Positions 43,620 to 54,174 of a stretch of DNA of 64,000 nt are shown in pieces. Every line of letters starts with the position of its first letter. The stretch's first letter is position 1. The notes beneath the pieces are model-generated. The model was given only the letters and a program-made list of their open reading frames with translations. It was not told the origin of the DNA and did not search any database. The stretch is from Streptomyces canus (lineage in GTDB: Bacteria > Actinomycetota > Actinomycetes > Streptomycetales > Streptomycetaceae). The position numbers were made by a program, and so were the translations under genes. Location of the stretch: the NCBI RefSeq assembly GCF_030815415.1, contig NZ_JAUSWW010000001.1:4154001-4218000 (forward strand). Reading direction: 5' to 3'.

Positions 43620-44908
43620 GACGTCTTCTCCGCCCTCTCCATCTCCAGCTCGACCTCCGTGCCGCCGTCCGGCACCGCGCGCAGCCGCGCCGTACCGCCG
43701 TTGCGCTCCATGCGGCCGATGATCGATTCTCTGACACCCATCCGGTCGGCGGGTATCGAGTCGAGGTCGAAGCCCGGACCGCGGTCCCGGACCGACACGA
43801 AGACCGTCCGTCCCTCGACTTCGGCGAAGACCTGAACCGCGCCGCCCTCGCCACCGTACTTGGCGGCGTTCACCATCGCCTCGCGCGCGGCCTGCATCTG
43901 CGGACCGATCCTCTCGTCGAGAGGGCAGTCCCCGACTATGACGACCTCTATGGGGACGCCGTGCTTGTCCTCGACCTCGGCGGCATTGCGCCGCACCGCG
44001 TCGGCGAGGGTCGTGGGTTCGTCGGCCTCGTCCTTGCCGGTGCCCTCGGGTTTGTAGAGCCAGGTGCGCAGGTCGCGCTCCTGGGCGCGGGCGAGGCGCC
44101 GCACCTCGCTCGCGTTCTCCGCGTTGCGCTGGATCAGGGTGAGGGTGTGCAGCACGGAGTCGTGGACATGGGCGGCGACCTCGGCGCGCTCCTGGGCGCG
44201 GATGCGCATCAGGCGCTCCTCGGAGAGGTCCTGCGTCATGCGCACGAGGTAGGGGCCGGCGAGGAGCGTTATGCCGACGAGGACCGCGAGCGCCGCCTGC
44301 AGGACCGAGCCGAGGTGGGCCGCGGAGCCCTGTAGGACGAAGATGCCGGAGACGCCTGCGGTGACCAGCAGGACGCCGCCCGCGGCGCGCAGCAGGCTGA
44401 GGGTGCGCTTGCGGCGGCCGACCTCGACCCAGCGGGCCCGGCGGGCGTTGTCGGCCTGGCGCCAGACCAGGGCCACGCCGGCGCCCACCAGCACGGCGGG
44501 CCACAGGTAGGCCTTGGCGCCGGTGCCGAGATTGACGTTGCCCACGAAGACCATGGCCACGACGACCATGAGGAGCAGGGCGACGATCTGTCCCTTGTCG
44601 GGCCTGCGGGCGACGAGTCTGCGGCGGCCGTCCGGCGAGGTCTCGGTGGAGACGAGGGACGGCGTCCGCTGCCCGCCGACCCCACCCACGCCGAGCGGCA
44701 CGAAGAACCAGAACGCCGCGTACAACAGGGCACCGAGCCCGTCCGCCATGAACAGGCCCACGAAGACGAGCCGCACCCAGATGACGGGCAGCCCGAGATG
44801 CCCGGCGAGCCCCCGCGCCACACCACCGAGCCAGCGTCCGTCACTGCTGCGGTAGAGCTTGCGCGGCGGCCGCGGTTCGACGAGTGGAGCTGCTGCGGCT
44901 TCCGGCAT
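43616..44908 (-). CDS. PspC-domain sensor histidine kinase (HisKA_3 type)
   Basis: 430 residues from ATG 44908; ATG 44944 or GTG 44923 are alternatives, none with a clear ribosome site. PspC domain about 17-75 (LGGVARGLAGHLGLPVIWVRLVF), more membrane segments (about 108-150, 172-222), then HisKA_3 with His249 (AHVHDSVLHTL) and a HATPase domain (REAMVNAAKYGG, VRDRGPGFD, GVRESI). The DxGxG and N boxes look intact. PspC-fused kinases of Gram-positive bacteria sense envelope damage. Divergent from another PspC gene. Confidence 0.93.
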   Translation of the reverse strand: MPEAAAAPLVEPRPPRKLYRSSDGRWLGGVARGLAGHLGLPVIWVRLVFVGLFMADGLGALLYAAFWFFVPLGVGGVGGQRTPSLVSTETSPDGRRRLVARRPDKGQIVALLLMVVVAMVFVGNVNLGTGAKAYLWPAVLVGAGVALVWRQADNARRARWVEVGRRKRTLSLLRAAGGVLLVTAGVSGIFVLQGSAAHLGSVLQAALAVLVGITLLAGPYLVRMTQDLSEERLMRIRAQERAEVAAHVHDSVLHTLTLIQRNAENASEVRRLARAQERDLRTWLYKPEGTGKDEADEPTTLADAVRRNAAEVEDKHGVPIEVVIVGDCPLDERIGPQMQAAREAMVNAAKYGGEGGAVQVFAEVEGRTVFVSVRDRGPGFDLDSIPADRMGVRESIIGRMERNGGTARLRAVPDGGTEVELEMERAEKTS

Positions 44909-45097
44909 GCCATCGATGTTCACACGGCGGGCGGGCGGGGGCATCAGGGTCGGCCCCCTAGACGCCCCTGATCTTCGAAACGTGCAGAAACGTCGGGCCG
45001 TCGAACGCTTCCCCGGCGCCGGCTCAGGGGCGATATCAGGGTCCGGCCAGGGTCGTTCCGACTCCCGCCGGGGCGGCTCGCCCGTCACCATGGACAC

Positions 45098-46591
45098 ATG
45101 ACAGATCACCAGCACGCCGCGGACCCGGCGCCCGACGAGGGTGCCTCGTCCGCCGCGCCTCCCGCGACCGCCGCGGGTGAGGATTCGCGCGCGCAGGTGC
45201 GGGCGGGTGCGCGGACGGAAACGGGTACGGCCGACCGGCCGGGCCGGGCCCACGGCACGCCCGGCGGCGGCCCGGCCGGTGGAGGCGTCGAGGCACCCGG
45301 CGAGGCCGGGACCGCCGCGCCGCCCGCGAGGTTCCGGCGCGACCGGCGGTTCAAGGTGCTGGCCGGGGTGTGCGCGGGGCTCGGACGGCAGTGCGACCTG
45401 GACCCGGTGATCTTCCGCATCACGCTCGCCGTCCTCTCCGCGACCGGCGGCATCGGCCTCATCTTCTACGGCTTCGCCTGGCTCCTCGTCCCGTACGAGG
45501 ACGAGGAGGAGAACGAGGTCCGCAAGCTGCTGACCGGCCGCGTCGACGGCCAGGCCCTGACGGCCGTGCTGTTCGCGCTGGTCGGCTGCGGGGTGTTCCT
45601 GACGATGCTGAACAACGGCGGGGTGCTCACCTTCGCCGTCGTCCTCTCCCTCCTCCTCGCCGGCGCCGGGTACTGGGCCCGCCACCGCGGCGCCCCCGAC
45701 ACCGACCCGCTGGCCGCGCAGGCCGTCGCCGACGCCCCGCCGGAGGCCCAGGCACCGCCGGTCGGCCCCGGATACCCGTCCTGGTGGCGCGAACCCATCG
45801 TCAAGGACGGCACGCACGAGGGCGGCACCGGCTATCTGTGGGGCCCCCGCGACTCCCGCGACCGGGACATCGCGGCGGCCGTCAACATCGGCCTCGGCAG
45901 ATACGACGGGGCGCGCGCCGCCACCCGCACCGCCCGCCCACAGCCACCGAAACCGCGTGGCCCTCGCTGGATCGGCGGCTGGGTCTTCCTGTTCGCCCTG
46001 CTCGCGGGTGGTCTCGGCACCGGCCTGACGTGGGACGGGCACCCGCTCGGCACCAGCCTCCAGACCGGCCTGTCCTGCGCCCTCATCGTCATCGGCCTCG
46101 GCATCGCGATCAGTTCCTTCCTCGGGCGTACCGGGGCGGGCTCGATCTTCCTGGCGGTGATCACGGCGGGACTCCTCGCCGGTTCGGCCGCGCTGCCCAA
46201 GGACATCGGCACGCACTGGATCGAGAGGACCTGGCGCCCCGCCGCGGTCGCGGACGTCCAGCCCGCGTACGACCTGGGCACCGGCGTCGGCACGCTGGAT
46301 CTGACGGGGCTGGACCTCGCCGAGGGACAGACGGTGACCGCCCGGGCCGAGGTGGGCGTGGGCAAGCTGAAGGTGGTCGTACCGAAGGACGCGACCGTGA
46401 AGGTCAGCATCGACGTGGGCGTGGGCGACATCCAGCTCCCGGGCGACGACCAGCAGGACGTGGACGTGGAACCGGGCAAGCACAAGGAGATCACCCTGAC
46501 ACCCCCCAAGGGCACCAGATCCGCCGGCACCCTCGACCTCGACCTCCAGGTCGGGGCCGGCCAAGCGGAGGTGAGCCGTGCTACGTCATGA
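45098..46591 (+). CDS. PspC-domain membrane protein with LiaF-like C-terminal domain
   Basis: 497 residues, ATG 45098. A disordered 75-residue N-terminus, PspC domain about 79-134 (FKVLAGVCAGLGRQCDLDPVIFRITLAVL), several membrane helices to about 365, and an exterior beta-rich domain (about 385-490: VGTLDLTGLDLAEGQTVTARAEVGVGKL, VKVSIDVGVGDIQL) of the LiaF/DUF2154 or toast-rack kind. LiaF-like proteins inhibit their cognate sensor kinase; here the kinase is divergently encoded 189 nt away, supporting a three-part envelope-stress system. Confidence 0.9.
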   Translation: MTDHQHAADPAPDEGASSAAPPATAAGEDSRAQVRAGARTETGTADRPGRAHGTPGGGPAGGGVEAPGEAGTAAPPARFRRDRRFKVLAGVCAGLGRQCDLDPVIFRITLAVLSATGGIGLIFYGFAWLLVPYEDEEENEVRKLLTGRVDGQALTAVLFALVGCGVFLTMLNNGGVLTFAVVLSLLLAGAGYWARHRGAPDTDPLAAQAVADAPPEAQAPPVGPGYPSWWREPIVKDGTHEGGTGYLWGPRDSRDRDIAAAVNIGLGRYDGARAATRTARPQPPKPRGPRWIGGWVFLFALLAGGLGTGLTWDGHPLGTSLQTGLSCALIVIGLGIAISSFLGRTGAGSIFLAVITAGLLAGSAALPKDIGTHWIERTWRPAAVADVQPAYDLGTGVGTLDLTGLDLAEGQTVTARAEVGVGKLKVVVPKDATVKVSIDVGVGDIQLPGDDQQDVDVEPGKHKEITLTPPKGTRSAGTLDLDLQVGAGQAEVSRATS

Positions 46592-46823
46592 GTTCCGCCC
46601 CGGCAAACTGCTCGCCGGCCTCTTCCTGACCCTGGCCGGCATCATCTACGCCGGCGACGCGGGGGGCGCCTGGGAGACCCCGTGGTTCGCGGTCATCCCC
46701 ATCGTCACGGGTGGCCTCTGCCTGGCCGCCGCGACGGGCCTCGCGACGCGCGCGTTCCGCCGACGGCGTGCGGGGGGTGGGGCGAGCGCGGGTGCGGTGG
46801 GCGAGTCGGAGGGGGCGGGCTGA
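46578..46823 (+). CDS. Small membrane protein coupled to the PspC gene
   Basis: 81 residues from GTG 46578 (GGAG seven bases upstream), overlapping the preceding gene by 14 nt. Two hydrophobic stretches (about 10-25 LLAGLFLTLAGIIYAG and 37-55 FAVIPIVTGGLCLAAATGL), then a basic tail RRRR. No known function; its overlap suggests it belongs to the PspC/LiaF-like unit. Confidence 0.78.
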   Translation: MLRHEFRPGKLLAGLFLTLAGIIYAGDAGGAWETPWFAVIPIVTGGLCLAAATGLATRAFRRRRAGGGASAGAVGESEGAG

Positions 46824-46871
46824 CCGAGGGGGCGGCGCGGCCGGGCCCCGGCCCCCTGCGCCGTCGTCCGG

Positions 46872-47402
46872 CTAGTAGGCCGCCGCCGCCCGTCCCCGTC
46901 GTCGGGACCGCCAGGCCGCGTCGAGCGAGAAGTTCGGGGCACCTGCGAGGACCAGGGGGATCCAGGCCATCAGGTAGGCGAGGTCGTTGCCGTAGTAGTA
47001 CGGGTCCGAGGCCCAGCTCATCGTCAGCCAGAGGCTCAGGGAGATCAGGGCTCCGCCGAGGGCGGCCAGGCGGGCGAGGAGGCCGAGGAGGGTGGCGATG
47101 CCGACGGCCAGTTCGCCGAGGGCGATGGCGTAGCCGAAGCCGACGGGGCTCTTCAGGGCCATGTCGATCATGTCGGGGATCGCCGCGGAGCCCCGGACGT
47201 TGCGCATCTGATCGCCGATGGAGCCGGGCCCGGAGGCCTTCATGAAGGCGCTGTCGGTGAGTTTGTCCAGGCCGGCGTAGATGAAGGTGACGCCGAGGAA
47301 GAGGCGCAGCGGGAGCAGGGCGTAACGGGTGGCGGTGTCCCGCCAGCTCCGTCCGCCGTCGTAGTAGGGGGTGTGCGTGTCCGTACGGAAGCTGTGCGTC
47401 AT
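46872..47402 (-). CDS. DoxX-family membrane protein
   Basis: 176 residues. Four membrane helices with the DoxX start PLRLFLGVTFIYAGLDKLTDSAFM, then GYAIALGELAVGIATLLGLLARLAALGG and WASDPYYYGNDLAYLMAWIPLVLAG. DoxX proteins are linked to redox and membrane maintenance; the Streptomyces role is not established. Convergent with the small membrane protein. Confidence 0.9.
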   Translation of the reverse strand: MTHSFRTDTHTPYYDGGRSWRDTATRYALLPLRLFLGVTFIYAGLDKLTDSAFMKASGPGSIGDQMRNVRGSAAIPDMIDMALKSPVGFGYAIALGELAVGIATLLGLLARLAALGGALISLSLWLTMSWASDPYYYGNDLAYLMAWIPLVLAGAPNFSLDAAWRSRRRGRAAAAY

Positions 47403-47580
47403 CGCTCCGAGCCGCCTCTCACCCAGCGTGCCGTGACCCCTCAGAAGACGATACGCACGAACGGGAAAAGCCGCTCAATGCCGACGCGACCGTTTTCCGC
47501 GGCTCGGGCCCAGGGAGGTGGTGGCGTCGCGGCAGGGGACAAGCCGCCCACGCCACTGCCCACGGCCCCCCGCCCACCCC

Positions 47581-48858
47581 TCAGTCCGTCACATCGATCC
47601 CGTACCGATTCGTTTCCACCCCCGCCGCGGTGACCACCTGCACCTCCACCCGTCCGGGTTCCACATCCGCCGGTACCGGCACCGTCAGGACCGCGTCCGT
47701 CGGGTTGCTGAAGCCTCCGTTCACCGGGACGAGGGGGACGTGGACGTGGACGGTGCCGACGCGGACCGTCATACGGGACAAGCGCTCGGCGCCCTGCGCG
47801 CCCGGGGGGACGAAACCGGCGCCGCGGATCTCGATGTCGTCGCCCGTGCGGATCGGCGCGTCGAGGTCGCCGGCCTCGCGGGCGCGGACGACGGAGAGGA
47901 TGACCGGGCGGCCGCCCTCGGCGTATTTGCCGGCCACGTAGGTGGCTGCCGAGATGAGGACGACCACCGCCAGGCCCCAGGGGAGGTCGGGGAGTTGGTC
48001 GGGGCGGCGGGCGAGGCGGACCGCCGCGAACAGCAGGGCGACGGTGCTGATGACGACGTACTGGATGTCGGCGAAGGTGCCCCGGCCCGCGTCGTCCGTC
48101 AGGAGGTCGGCGGCGCGCGGGCGGTCGGCGCGTACCTTCTGCAACCGCTGTCCCAGGACGCGCAGGCCGACCACGCGCCGCACCAGGACCGCGATGGCGC
48201 ACACCACGGCGAGGACCGTCACCACGCCCGCGCCGCGGTCGAGGTCGAAGCCGGAGATCAGGGTGTCGCGCTCGGCGGGGTCGGAGGCGGCGGCGAGGCG
48301 GCCGACCAGGACCAGCACGGCGTACGCCACGAAGAGCACCCAGGCCACGGCCACCGCGCGCGAGGTGGACAGGCGGTTGTCCTCGCCGATCACGGGCGCG
48401 AGCGCGCCGCCCCGGGCCCGGTGGAACCAGGACGCTGCGGTCAGCGCGCCGGCCGTCAGCAGCGCGGCCAGCAGACCGGCGGTCCGGGCCGAGGTCCAGC
48501 CCGCGCCGATCGCCGTCAGCGCCTGGACCAGCAGCAGGAGGACCACACCGGCCCACACCGTGCACGCGGTCCGGCTCCACATCCGGGCCAGCCAGGCCTC
48601 GCCCTCGGCGCGACCGCGCTCGGCGACGACTTCCGCTGACTGCGTCAGCTCCTCCGACACCCACTGGCGGGAGGCGGAGGCCGAGTGGGCCACAGCGGCC
48701 GGCAACCCCTGTCCGGCGGCGAACTCGTCCCGTTTCAGCACGAATTCGGCGACCGCCCGCCGATGCCCCGCCCGCGCCCCGTGCGGACAGTCCCCGCAGG
48801 TGCAGCCGCCCCCGTGAGCGCCCGCTTCCACGCTCTGTCTCGCCTCCTGCACCGCCAC
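47581..48858 (-). CDS. Polytopic membrane protein with CxCxxC motif
   Basis: About 425 residues if started at GTG 48858, which has GGGGAAGG upstream; the frame is open to GTG 49014 but the added codons have poor third-position GC. Near the N-terminus is GGGCTCGDCPHG, a possible metal or redox site, then a coiled segment. Six or so hydrophobic helices (about 95-330) precede a C-terminal beta-like exterior domain (GDDIEIRGAGFVPPGAQ, VRVGTVHVHVPLVPVNGG) resembling an IPT/TIG fold. Function unknown. Divergent from the DUF4429 gene. Confidence 0.75.
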   Translation of the reverse strand: MAVQEARQSVEAGAHGGGCTCGDCPHGARAGHRRAVAEFVLKRDEFAAGQGLPAAVAHSASASRQWVSEELTQSAEVVAERGRAEGEAWLARMWSRTACTVWAGVVLLLLVQALTAIGAGWTSARTAGLLAALLTAGALTAASWFHRARGGALAPVIGEDNRLSTSRAVAVAWVLFVAYAVLVLVGRLAAASDPAERDTLISGFDLDRGAGVVTVLAVVCAIAVLVRRVVGLRVLGQRLQKVRADRPRAADLLTDDAGRGTFADIQYVVISTVALLFAAVRLARRPDQLPDLPWGLAVVVLISAATYVAGKYAEGGRPVILSVVRAREAGDLDAPIRTGDDIEIRGAGFVPPGAQGAERLSRMTVRVGTVHVHVPLVPVNGGFSNPTDAVLTVPVPADVEPGRVEVQVVTAAGVETNRYGIDVTD

Positions 48859-49046
48859 GTCCGACGCCTGCCTTCCCCGCGATTCCCACGCGCTGCGGCC
48901 CTGCCGAAGCCCCGGCGGACCGCTCTGCAACTCCCGTGCGATGACAGCGAATTGTGCCCTACGCCACTGGGCGCCGGTCCGGCAGGTCTGGTCAGGGCGG
49001 GGTGAAGACCGCACCGCCGTGTTGACCCGGCTGCGAGAATTTCCCT

Positions 49047-49937
49047 ATGGCCGAGATCATCCAGCGCGACGGGACCTGGGCCTTCGACGGCGCAACCGTC
49101 AGGATCACGCCGGGACTCCACCGCTCCGTGCCGCTGTTCCGGCAGACGTACGGCGAGATCGCCGTACCCCTGGAGGCTGTCTCGGGCGTGGTCTACGAAC
49201 CCGAACGCAAGCGCGGGCGGCTGCGGATGCGGCTGCGCGAGGGGGCGGATCCGCTGCTCCACGCGACGGGCGGACGGCTGCCGGACCCCGCGGACCCCTA
49301 CCGGCTGTTGGTGGACATCGACCGCTCGGGGGTCGCCGAGTACATGGCGGAGGAGATCCGCCGGGCGCTGCTGCTCGACCAGGTCCCCAAAGAGCCGACG
49401 AAGACGTATCTGCTGGCCGGTCCGCCGGTCCCGGTCTCGGTGCGCTCCTCCGACGGCACGGTCTCCTTCGACGGTCTCCAGGTCCGTATCGACTGGTCGG
49501 ACACCTCCGACCGGGTCAAACGCGCGACCGGGCCGCGGATCATCGCCATCGACGACGTCGTGGGGGTCGAATGGCTGCCCAACTCCGGCTACGAGGACGG
49601 CTTCCTGCGCTTCGTGACCCGTGAGACGGCGTTCTCCAAACTGCCGCCGGAGAAGGACCCGTACGCCCTCGATCTGTGGGGCAGCGCCCGCCGCGACCTG
49701 CTCACGGCCCTGGTCGCCACCGCGGTCACCGCCCGTCTCCCGCACCCCTCCACCCGCACCGGCAACGACCTCGCCGAGGGCCGCCCCGCCCGGCTCCCGG
49801 CGGCCGTCCCGCCCCAGGCCGACCATCACGACGTACTCCTGCGCAGGCTCCGGGAGCTGGGCGAGCTGCACCGCGACGGGGTCCTCACGGACGAGGAGTT
49901 CGCGATGACCAAGGCGGCCGTGCTCCGGGGCTTCTGA
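49047..49937 (+). CDS. DUF4429 protein with C-terminal SHOCT domain
   Basis: 296 residues, ATG 49047. Two DUF4429 modules (about 5-90, MAEIIQRDGTWAFDGATVRITPG; and 125-235, SSDGTVSFDGLQVRIDW) that resemble PH-like folds, each with the phrase FDGxxVRI, then a SHOCT helix pair at the end (LLRRLRELGELHRDGVLTDEEF). SHOCT segments usually mediate oligomerisation. Function unknown; likely cytoplasmic. Confidence 0.9.
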   Translation: MAEIIQRDGTWAFDGATVRITPGLHRSVPLFRQTYGEIAVPLEAVSGVVYEPERKRGRLRMRLREGADPLLHATGGRLPDPADPYRLLVDIDRSGVAEYMAEEIRRALLLDQVPKEPTKTYLLAGPPVPVSVRSSDGTVSFDGLQVRIDWSDTSDRVKRATGPRIIAIDDVVGVEWLPNSGYEDGFLRFVTRETAFSKLPPEKDPYALDLWGSARRDLLTALVATAVTARLPHPSTRTGNDLAEGRPARLPAAVPPQADHHDVLLRRLRELGELHRDGVLTDEEFAMTKAAVLRGF

Positions 49938-49961
49938 GAGCCCCCGTCGGCATGGGGGCTC
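49938..49961. terminator. Bidirectional terminator
   Basis: GAGCCCCC (49938-49945) pairs with GGGGGCTC (49954-49961), starting one base after the DUF4429 stop and touching the stop of the convergent aldolase gene. Confidence 0.7.
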
Positions 49962-50763
49962 AGCTCAGCAGATCCGGCTCGCTGCGACTGATGTCCTGCC
50001 ACAACGGCTGGTAGTTGATCCACGCCACCAGGTCCCCGCCCAGCTGCTCCCGCGTCGCCACCGCCGCCTTGTGCTCGATGAGAACCGGGCGGCCGGCCGC
50101 CCTGGCCGTCAGCTGGACCTGCGAGGACCGCTCCATGGACAGGAACCACCAGGCCGCCGCGTCCACCGAGTCCCCCACGGTCAGCAGGCCGTGGTTGCGC
50201 AGCACCAGGCCCTTGCGGCAGTCGAGCGCGGCGGCGATCCGCCGGCCCTCGGCGGCGTCGACGGCGACACCCGAGTAGGCGTCGTAGACGGCGTGGTCCT
50301 CGTAGAACGCGCAGCTCTCCTGGGTGATCGGGTCCAGGAGTTCCCCCAGGGCGGCCAGCGCGCGGCCGTGCACGGAGTGGCAGTGGGCGACCGCGACGAC
50401 GTCGGGGCGGGCGGCGTGGACCTGGGCGTGGACGGTGAACGCGGCCTGGTTGACGTGGTAGCGGCCCTCGATGACCTGCCCCTCGGAGTTGGCGAGGACC
50501 AGATCGCTCACCGTCACATGCCTGAAGGGCATCCCGAAGGGGTTGACCCAGAAGCAGTCGGTGAATTCCGGGTCGCGCGCGGTGATGTGCCCGGACACCC
50601 CGTCCTCGAAGCCCATCCTCCCGAAGATCCGCAGCGCCCCCGCGAGCCGTTCCTTGCGGTGCCGGCGCTCGTCCTCGACCGCGTCGTGCATCGGCGGCAT
50701 CGCGAACTGGAGGCTGTCCGTGGGCAGGGGTGTCGGCGGGTTGGGCCCATACGTCCCGTGCAT
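49960..50763 (-). CDS. Class II aldolase/adducin-family protein
   Basis: 267 residues, ATG 50763 with GGAGG five bases upstream. The family's zinc-site motif VAHCHSVHGRAL (HxH) and LRNHGLLTVG are present, as is FGRMGFEDGVSGHITARDP (substrate loop). Homologues are fuculose-phosphate-like aldolases or decarboxylases; the substrate cannot be told from sequence. Transcribed toward the DUF4429 gene. Confidence 0.9.
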   Translation of the reverse strand: MHGTYGPNPPTPLPTDSLQFAMPPMHDAVEDERRHRKERLAGALRIFGRMGFEDGVSGHITARDPEFTDCFWVNPFGMPFRHVTVSDLVLANSEGQVIEGRYHVNQAAFTVHAQVHAARPDVVAVAHCHSVHGRALAALGELLDPITQESCAFYEDHAVYDAYSGVAVDAAEGRRIAAALDCRKGLVLRNHGLLTVGDSVDAAAWWFLSMERSSQVQLTARAAGRPVLIEHKAAVATREQLGGDLVAWINYQPLWQDISRSEPDLLS

Positions 50764-50924
50764 CTGTCCTCCAGCACTGGGGTTGCTTTACGGGGCGGAA
50801 GTTACCGCCGGTCAGCGCAGGAGAACAGAGCCGTTATGAAAAGATGACGTGCGCGATCGATCCGGCGACGCCACTTCGCGCAATACGGACAGCAGATGTC
50901 GGGTATGAGCGCCAGACTCGCCGT

Positions 50925-51398
50925 ATGACAGCAAACTGGGCGGCTTTCACCACCGCCGAACCCGACTTCGCCCAGCGCGTCGAGGAACGCTTCGGCGCCT
51001 TCACCCACCACACCCTCGCGACGCTCCGCAAGGACGGCTCCCCGCGCACCAGCGGCCTGGAGGTCCGTTTCCTGAACGGCGAGCTCTGGCTCGGCATGAT
51101 GCCGGACTCGCGCAAGGCGCTCGACCTGCTCCGCGACGCCCGCTTCGCGCTCCAGGCGAACCCCGGTGAGGGACAGAGCATGGGCGGCGGGGACGTCCGG
51201 ATCAGCGGACGGGCGATCGAGGTGGTCGACGCCGGGACGAAGGCCGGATACGGCGAAGAGGTGGAACCGCCGGAGCCGTTCCACCTCTTCCGCACCGAGC
51301 TGACGGAGGTCGTACGGACCTACGTCGAGGACGACAAGTACCTGGTCGTCCAGGTCTGGAAGCCCGGTGAGCCGGTGCGCACGATCAGGCGCACCTAG
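50925..51398 (+). CDS. Pyridoxamine 5'-phosphate oxidase-family (FMN/F420 split-barrel) protein
   Basis: 157 residues from ATG 50925. Split-barrel pattern: FGAFTHHTLATLRKDGSPRTSGLEVRFLNGELWLGMM, then KALDLLRDARFALQANPG and VRISGRAIEVVD. Such proteins bind FMN, F420 or heme; the cofactor is not determinable here. Convergent with guaA, stops 3 nt apart. No ribosome site is evident, so the message may be leaderless. Confidence 0.88.
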   Translation: MTANWAAFTTAEPDFAQRVEERFGAFTHHTLATLRKDGSPRTSGLEVRFLNGELWLGMMPDSRKALDLLRDARFALQANPGEGQSMGGGDVRISGRAIEVVDAGTKAGYGEEVEPPEPFHLFRTELTEVVRTYVEDDKYLVVQVWKPGEPVRTIRRT

Positions 51399-51401
51399 GG
51401 C

Positions 51402-52979
<1,578 letters not shown>

Positions 52980-53114
52980 GGGTTGCCTTCCGGCGTGAGC
53001 GAGGTGTGTGTGGGGCCGAGTCTACCGGGCGCGGCGGGGCCGGTCCCGGGGCAAGCCCTGTCTCACGATGCGAACCGGGTTGGACGCCCCCGCGGGGCGC
53101 GGCATACTGCTCCC

Positions 53115-53186
53115 ATGCTCACGCACCCGACCTTCCTCTTTACCTATGGCACCCGGCCCGCCGGCTGCCATGGTCATGCTGCTTGA
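53115..53186 (+). CDS. Leader peptide of chorismate-mutase attenuator (Phe/Tyr)
   Basis: 23 codons, ATG 53115, MLTHPTFLFTYGTRPAGC...; Phe, Phe and Tyr occur within five residues (TFLFTY). One Phe is TTT and the Tyr is TAT, codons that are very rare in this genome, as expected of a stalling cassette. It is followed by overlapping hairpins (GCTTG 53181 with CAAGC 53195) and a terminator (53208-53240) ahead of the aroQ gene. Confidence 0.75.
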   Translation: MLTHPTFLFTYGTRPAGCHGHAA

Positions 53187-53207
53187 GCTACTGACAAGCG
53201 ACTTCCC

Positions 53208-53240
53208 AGGCGCCCCGGGCCGACAAGGTCCGGGGCGCCT
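53208..53240 (+). terminator. Attenuator terminator before aroQ
   Basis: AGGCGCCCCGG (53208-53218) pairs perfectly with CCGGGGCGCCT (53230-53240) over an 11-nt loop, followed by GTCGTTTCCT. It lies 21 nt after the leader-peptide stop and 63 nt before the aroQ ATG, as in amino-acid attenuators. Confidence 0.75.
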
Positions 53241-53303
53241 GTCGTTTCCTCCGGACCCTGCCGCTCCGGGGCACCTCGACCCCTTCCAGACGAGGAGCCC
53301 CCT

Positions 53304-53585
53304 ATGACCGCCATCGACGTGACCGGCGCCCGTACCTCCGAGGCCGCGGACGTGATCACCGGCGCCCGTGAGCGCATCGACGCGCTCGACGACCGGATCA
53401 TCGGTCTGATCCAGGAACGGATGGCCGTGTCCGCCGTCATCCAGGAGGCGCGGATCACCTCCGGCGGCCGGCGCGTGAACCTCTCCCGCGAGATGGAGGT
53501 CCTCAACCACTACAGCGAGGCGCTGGGCAGGCCGGGCACCTCCCTCGCGATGACCCTTCTCGAACTGTGCCGCGGTCGCATCTGA
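53304..53585 (+). CDS. aroQ: Chorismate mutase, AroQ delta type
   Basis: Rearranges chorismate to prephenate, the branch to Phe and Tyr. 93 residues, ATG 53304 after GAGGAG. All-helical AroQ pattern: RERIDALDDRIIGLIQERM, VSAVIQEAR, SGGRRVNLSREMEVLNHYSE, ending LLELCRGRI, matching the short actinobacterial enzyme (Rv0948c), whose C-terminal GRGRL-like tail docks onto DAHP synthase for activation. Leader attenuation by Phe/Tyr makes biochemical sense. Confidence 0.94.
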   Translation: MTAIDVTGARTSEAADVITGARERIDALDDRIIGLIQERMAVSAVIQEARITSGGRRVNLSREMEVLNHYSEALGRPGTSLAMTLLELCRGRI

Positions 53586-54174
53586 GTTCGAGCCCCGCCT
53601 CACCCGTACGGCGCGTGACCGGGACGCGGACCGCTTCGTTGGTGGGGTGTCCGCGCCAGCCAGGGGCGGACCCGAAAGAACCACGCGTGGCTCGCTGGGG
53701 CGATGAGACGTACGGATCGTGCCGTGCGTCGTGGGACCTCGTTCCAGGTAAGTGACCGGACGGCAGGGGACAGCAGCCCGGTCACCCAAGAACGGCCGGC
53801 TCCGGGGACGCCCGGGGCCGGCCGACGGAAAAGTGCACAACGAGTACAGGCAAAGTACGGGAACACGTACAAGCCCGGGCCGAACGGTTGCGGTGGCCGG
53901 GTCCATCCAGCACGATGCCTACAAAGCCCAAGTCCCCTCGCAGACAACCACATTGCCTTTGTCCTCCCGCATTGCCAGAGGTCGAGACCAGCCGTGCGCC
54001 CCGACTGCGCCGGGGCGCCGACCCAGGCACGCGAGGCAAGCGGCGCAACCCCCCGGCGCCGCTCCCAGGCACCGGTGCTGCCCTGACGCCGGTGCTGACG
54101 AAAGAAGGGCCCCGCGGCTCCGTCCCGCGGGGCCCTTCGCCGTGCCCCGGCCCTGCCCACCTCGGACCGCTGCG
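53586..54174. other. 589-nt intergenic region
   Basis: No gene supported; the open frames have poor codon bias. A stem CGCGGAC (53625-53631) with GTCCGCG (53649-53655) may end aroQ transcription. A strong bidirectional terminator lies at 54105-54137. The composition drops in GC at about 53840-53990, where an unannotated RNA or promoter could lie, but no recognisable structure is seen. Confidence 0.4.
54105..54137 (-). terminator. Terminator of the membrane-protein gene at 54175
   Basis: Perfect 13-bp stem: AAGGGCCCCGCGG (54105-54117) with CCGCGGGGCCCTT (54125-54137), 7-nt loop, 38 nt beyond the stop codon. Confidence 0.8.

Noticed and set aside
53584..53604. GAGTTCGAGCCCCGCCTC, resembling a tRNA T-arm
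   Set aside because: The rest of a tRNA would lie inside aroQ, and no acceptor, D or anticodon arms can be found.
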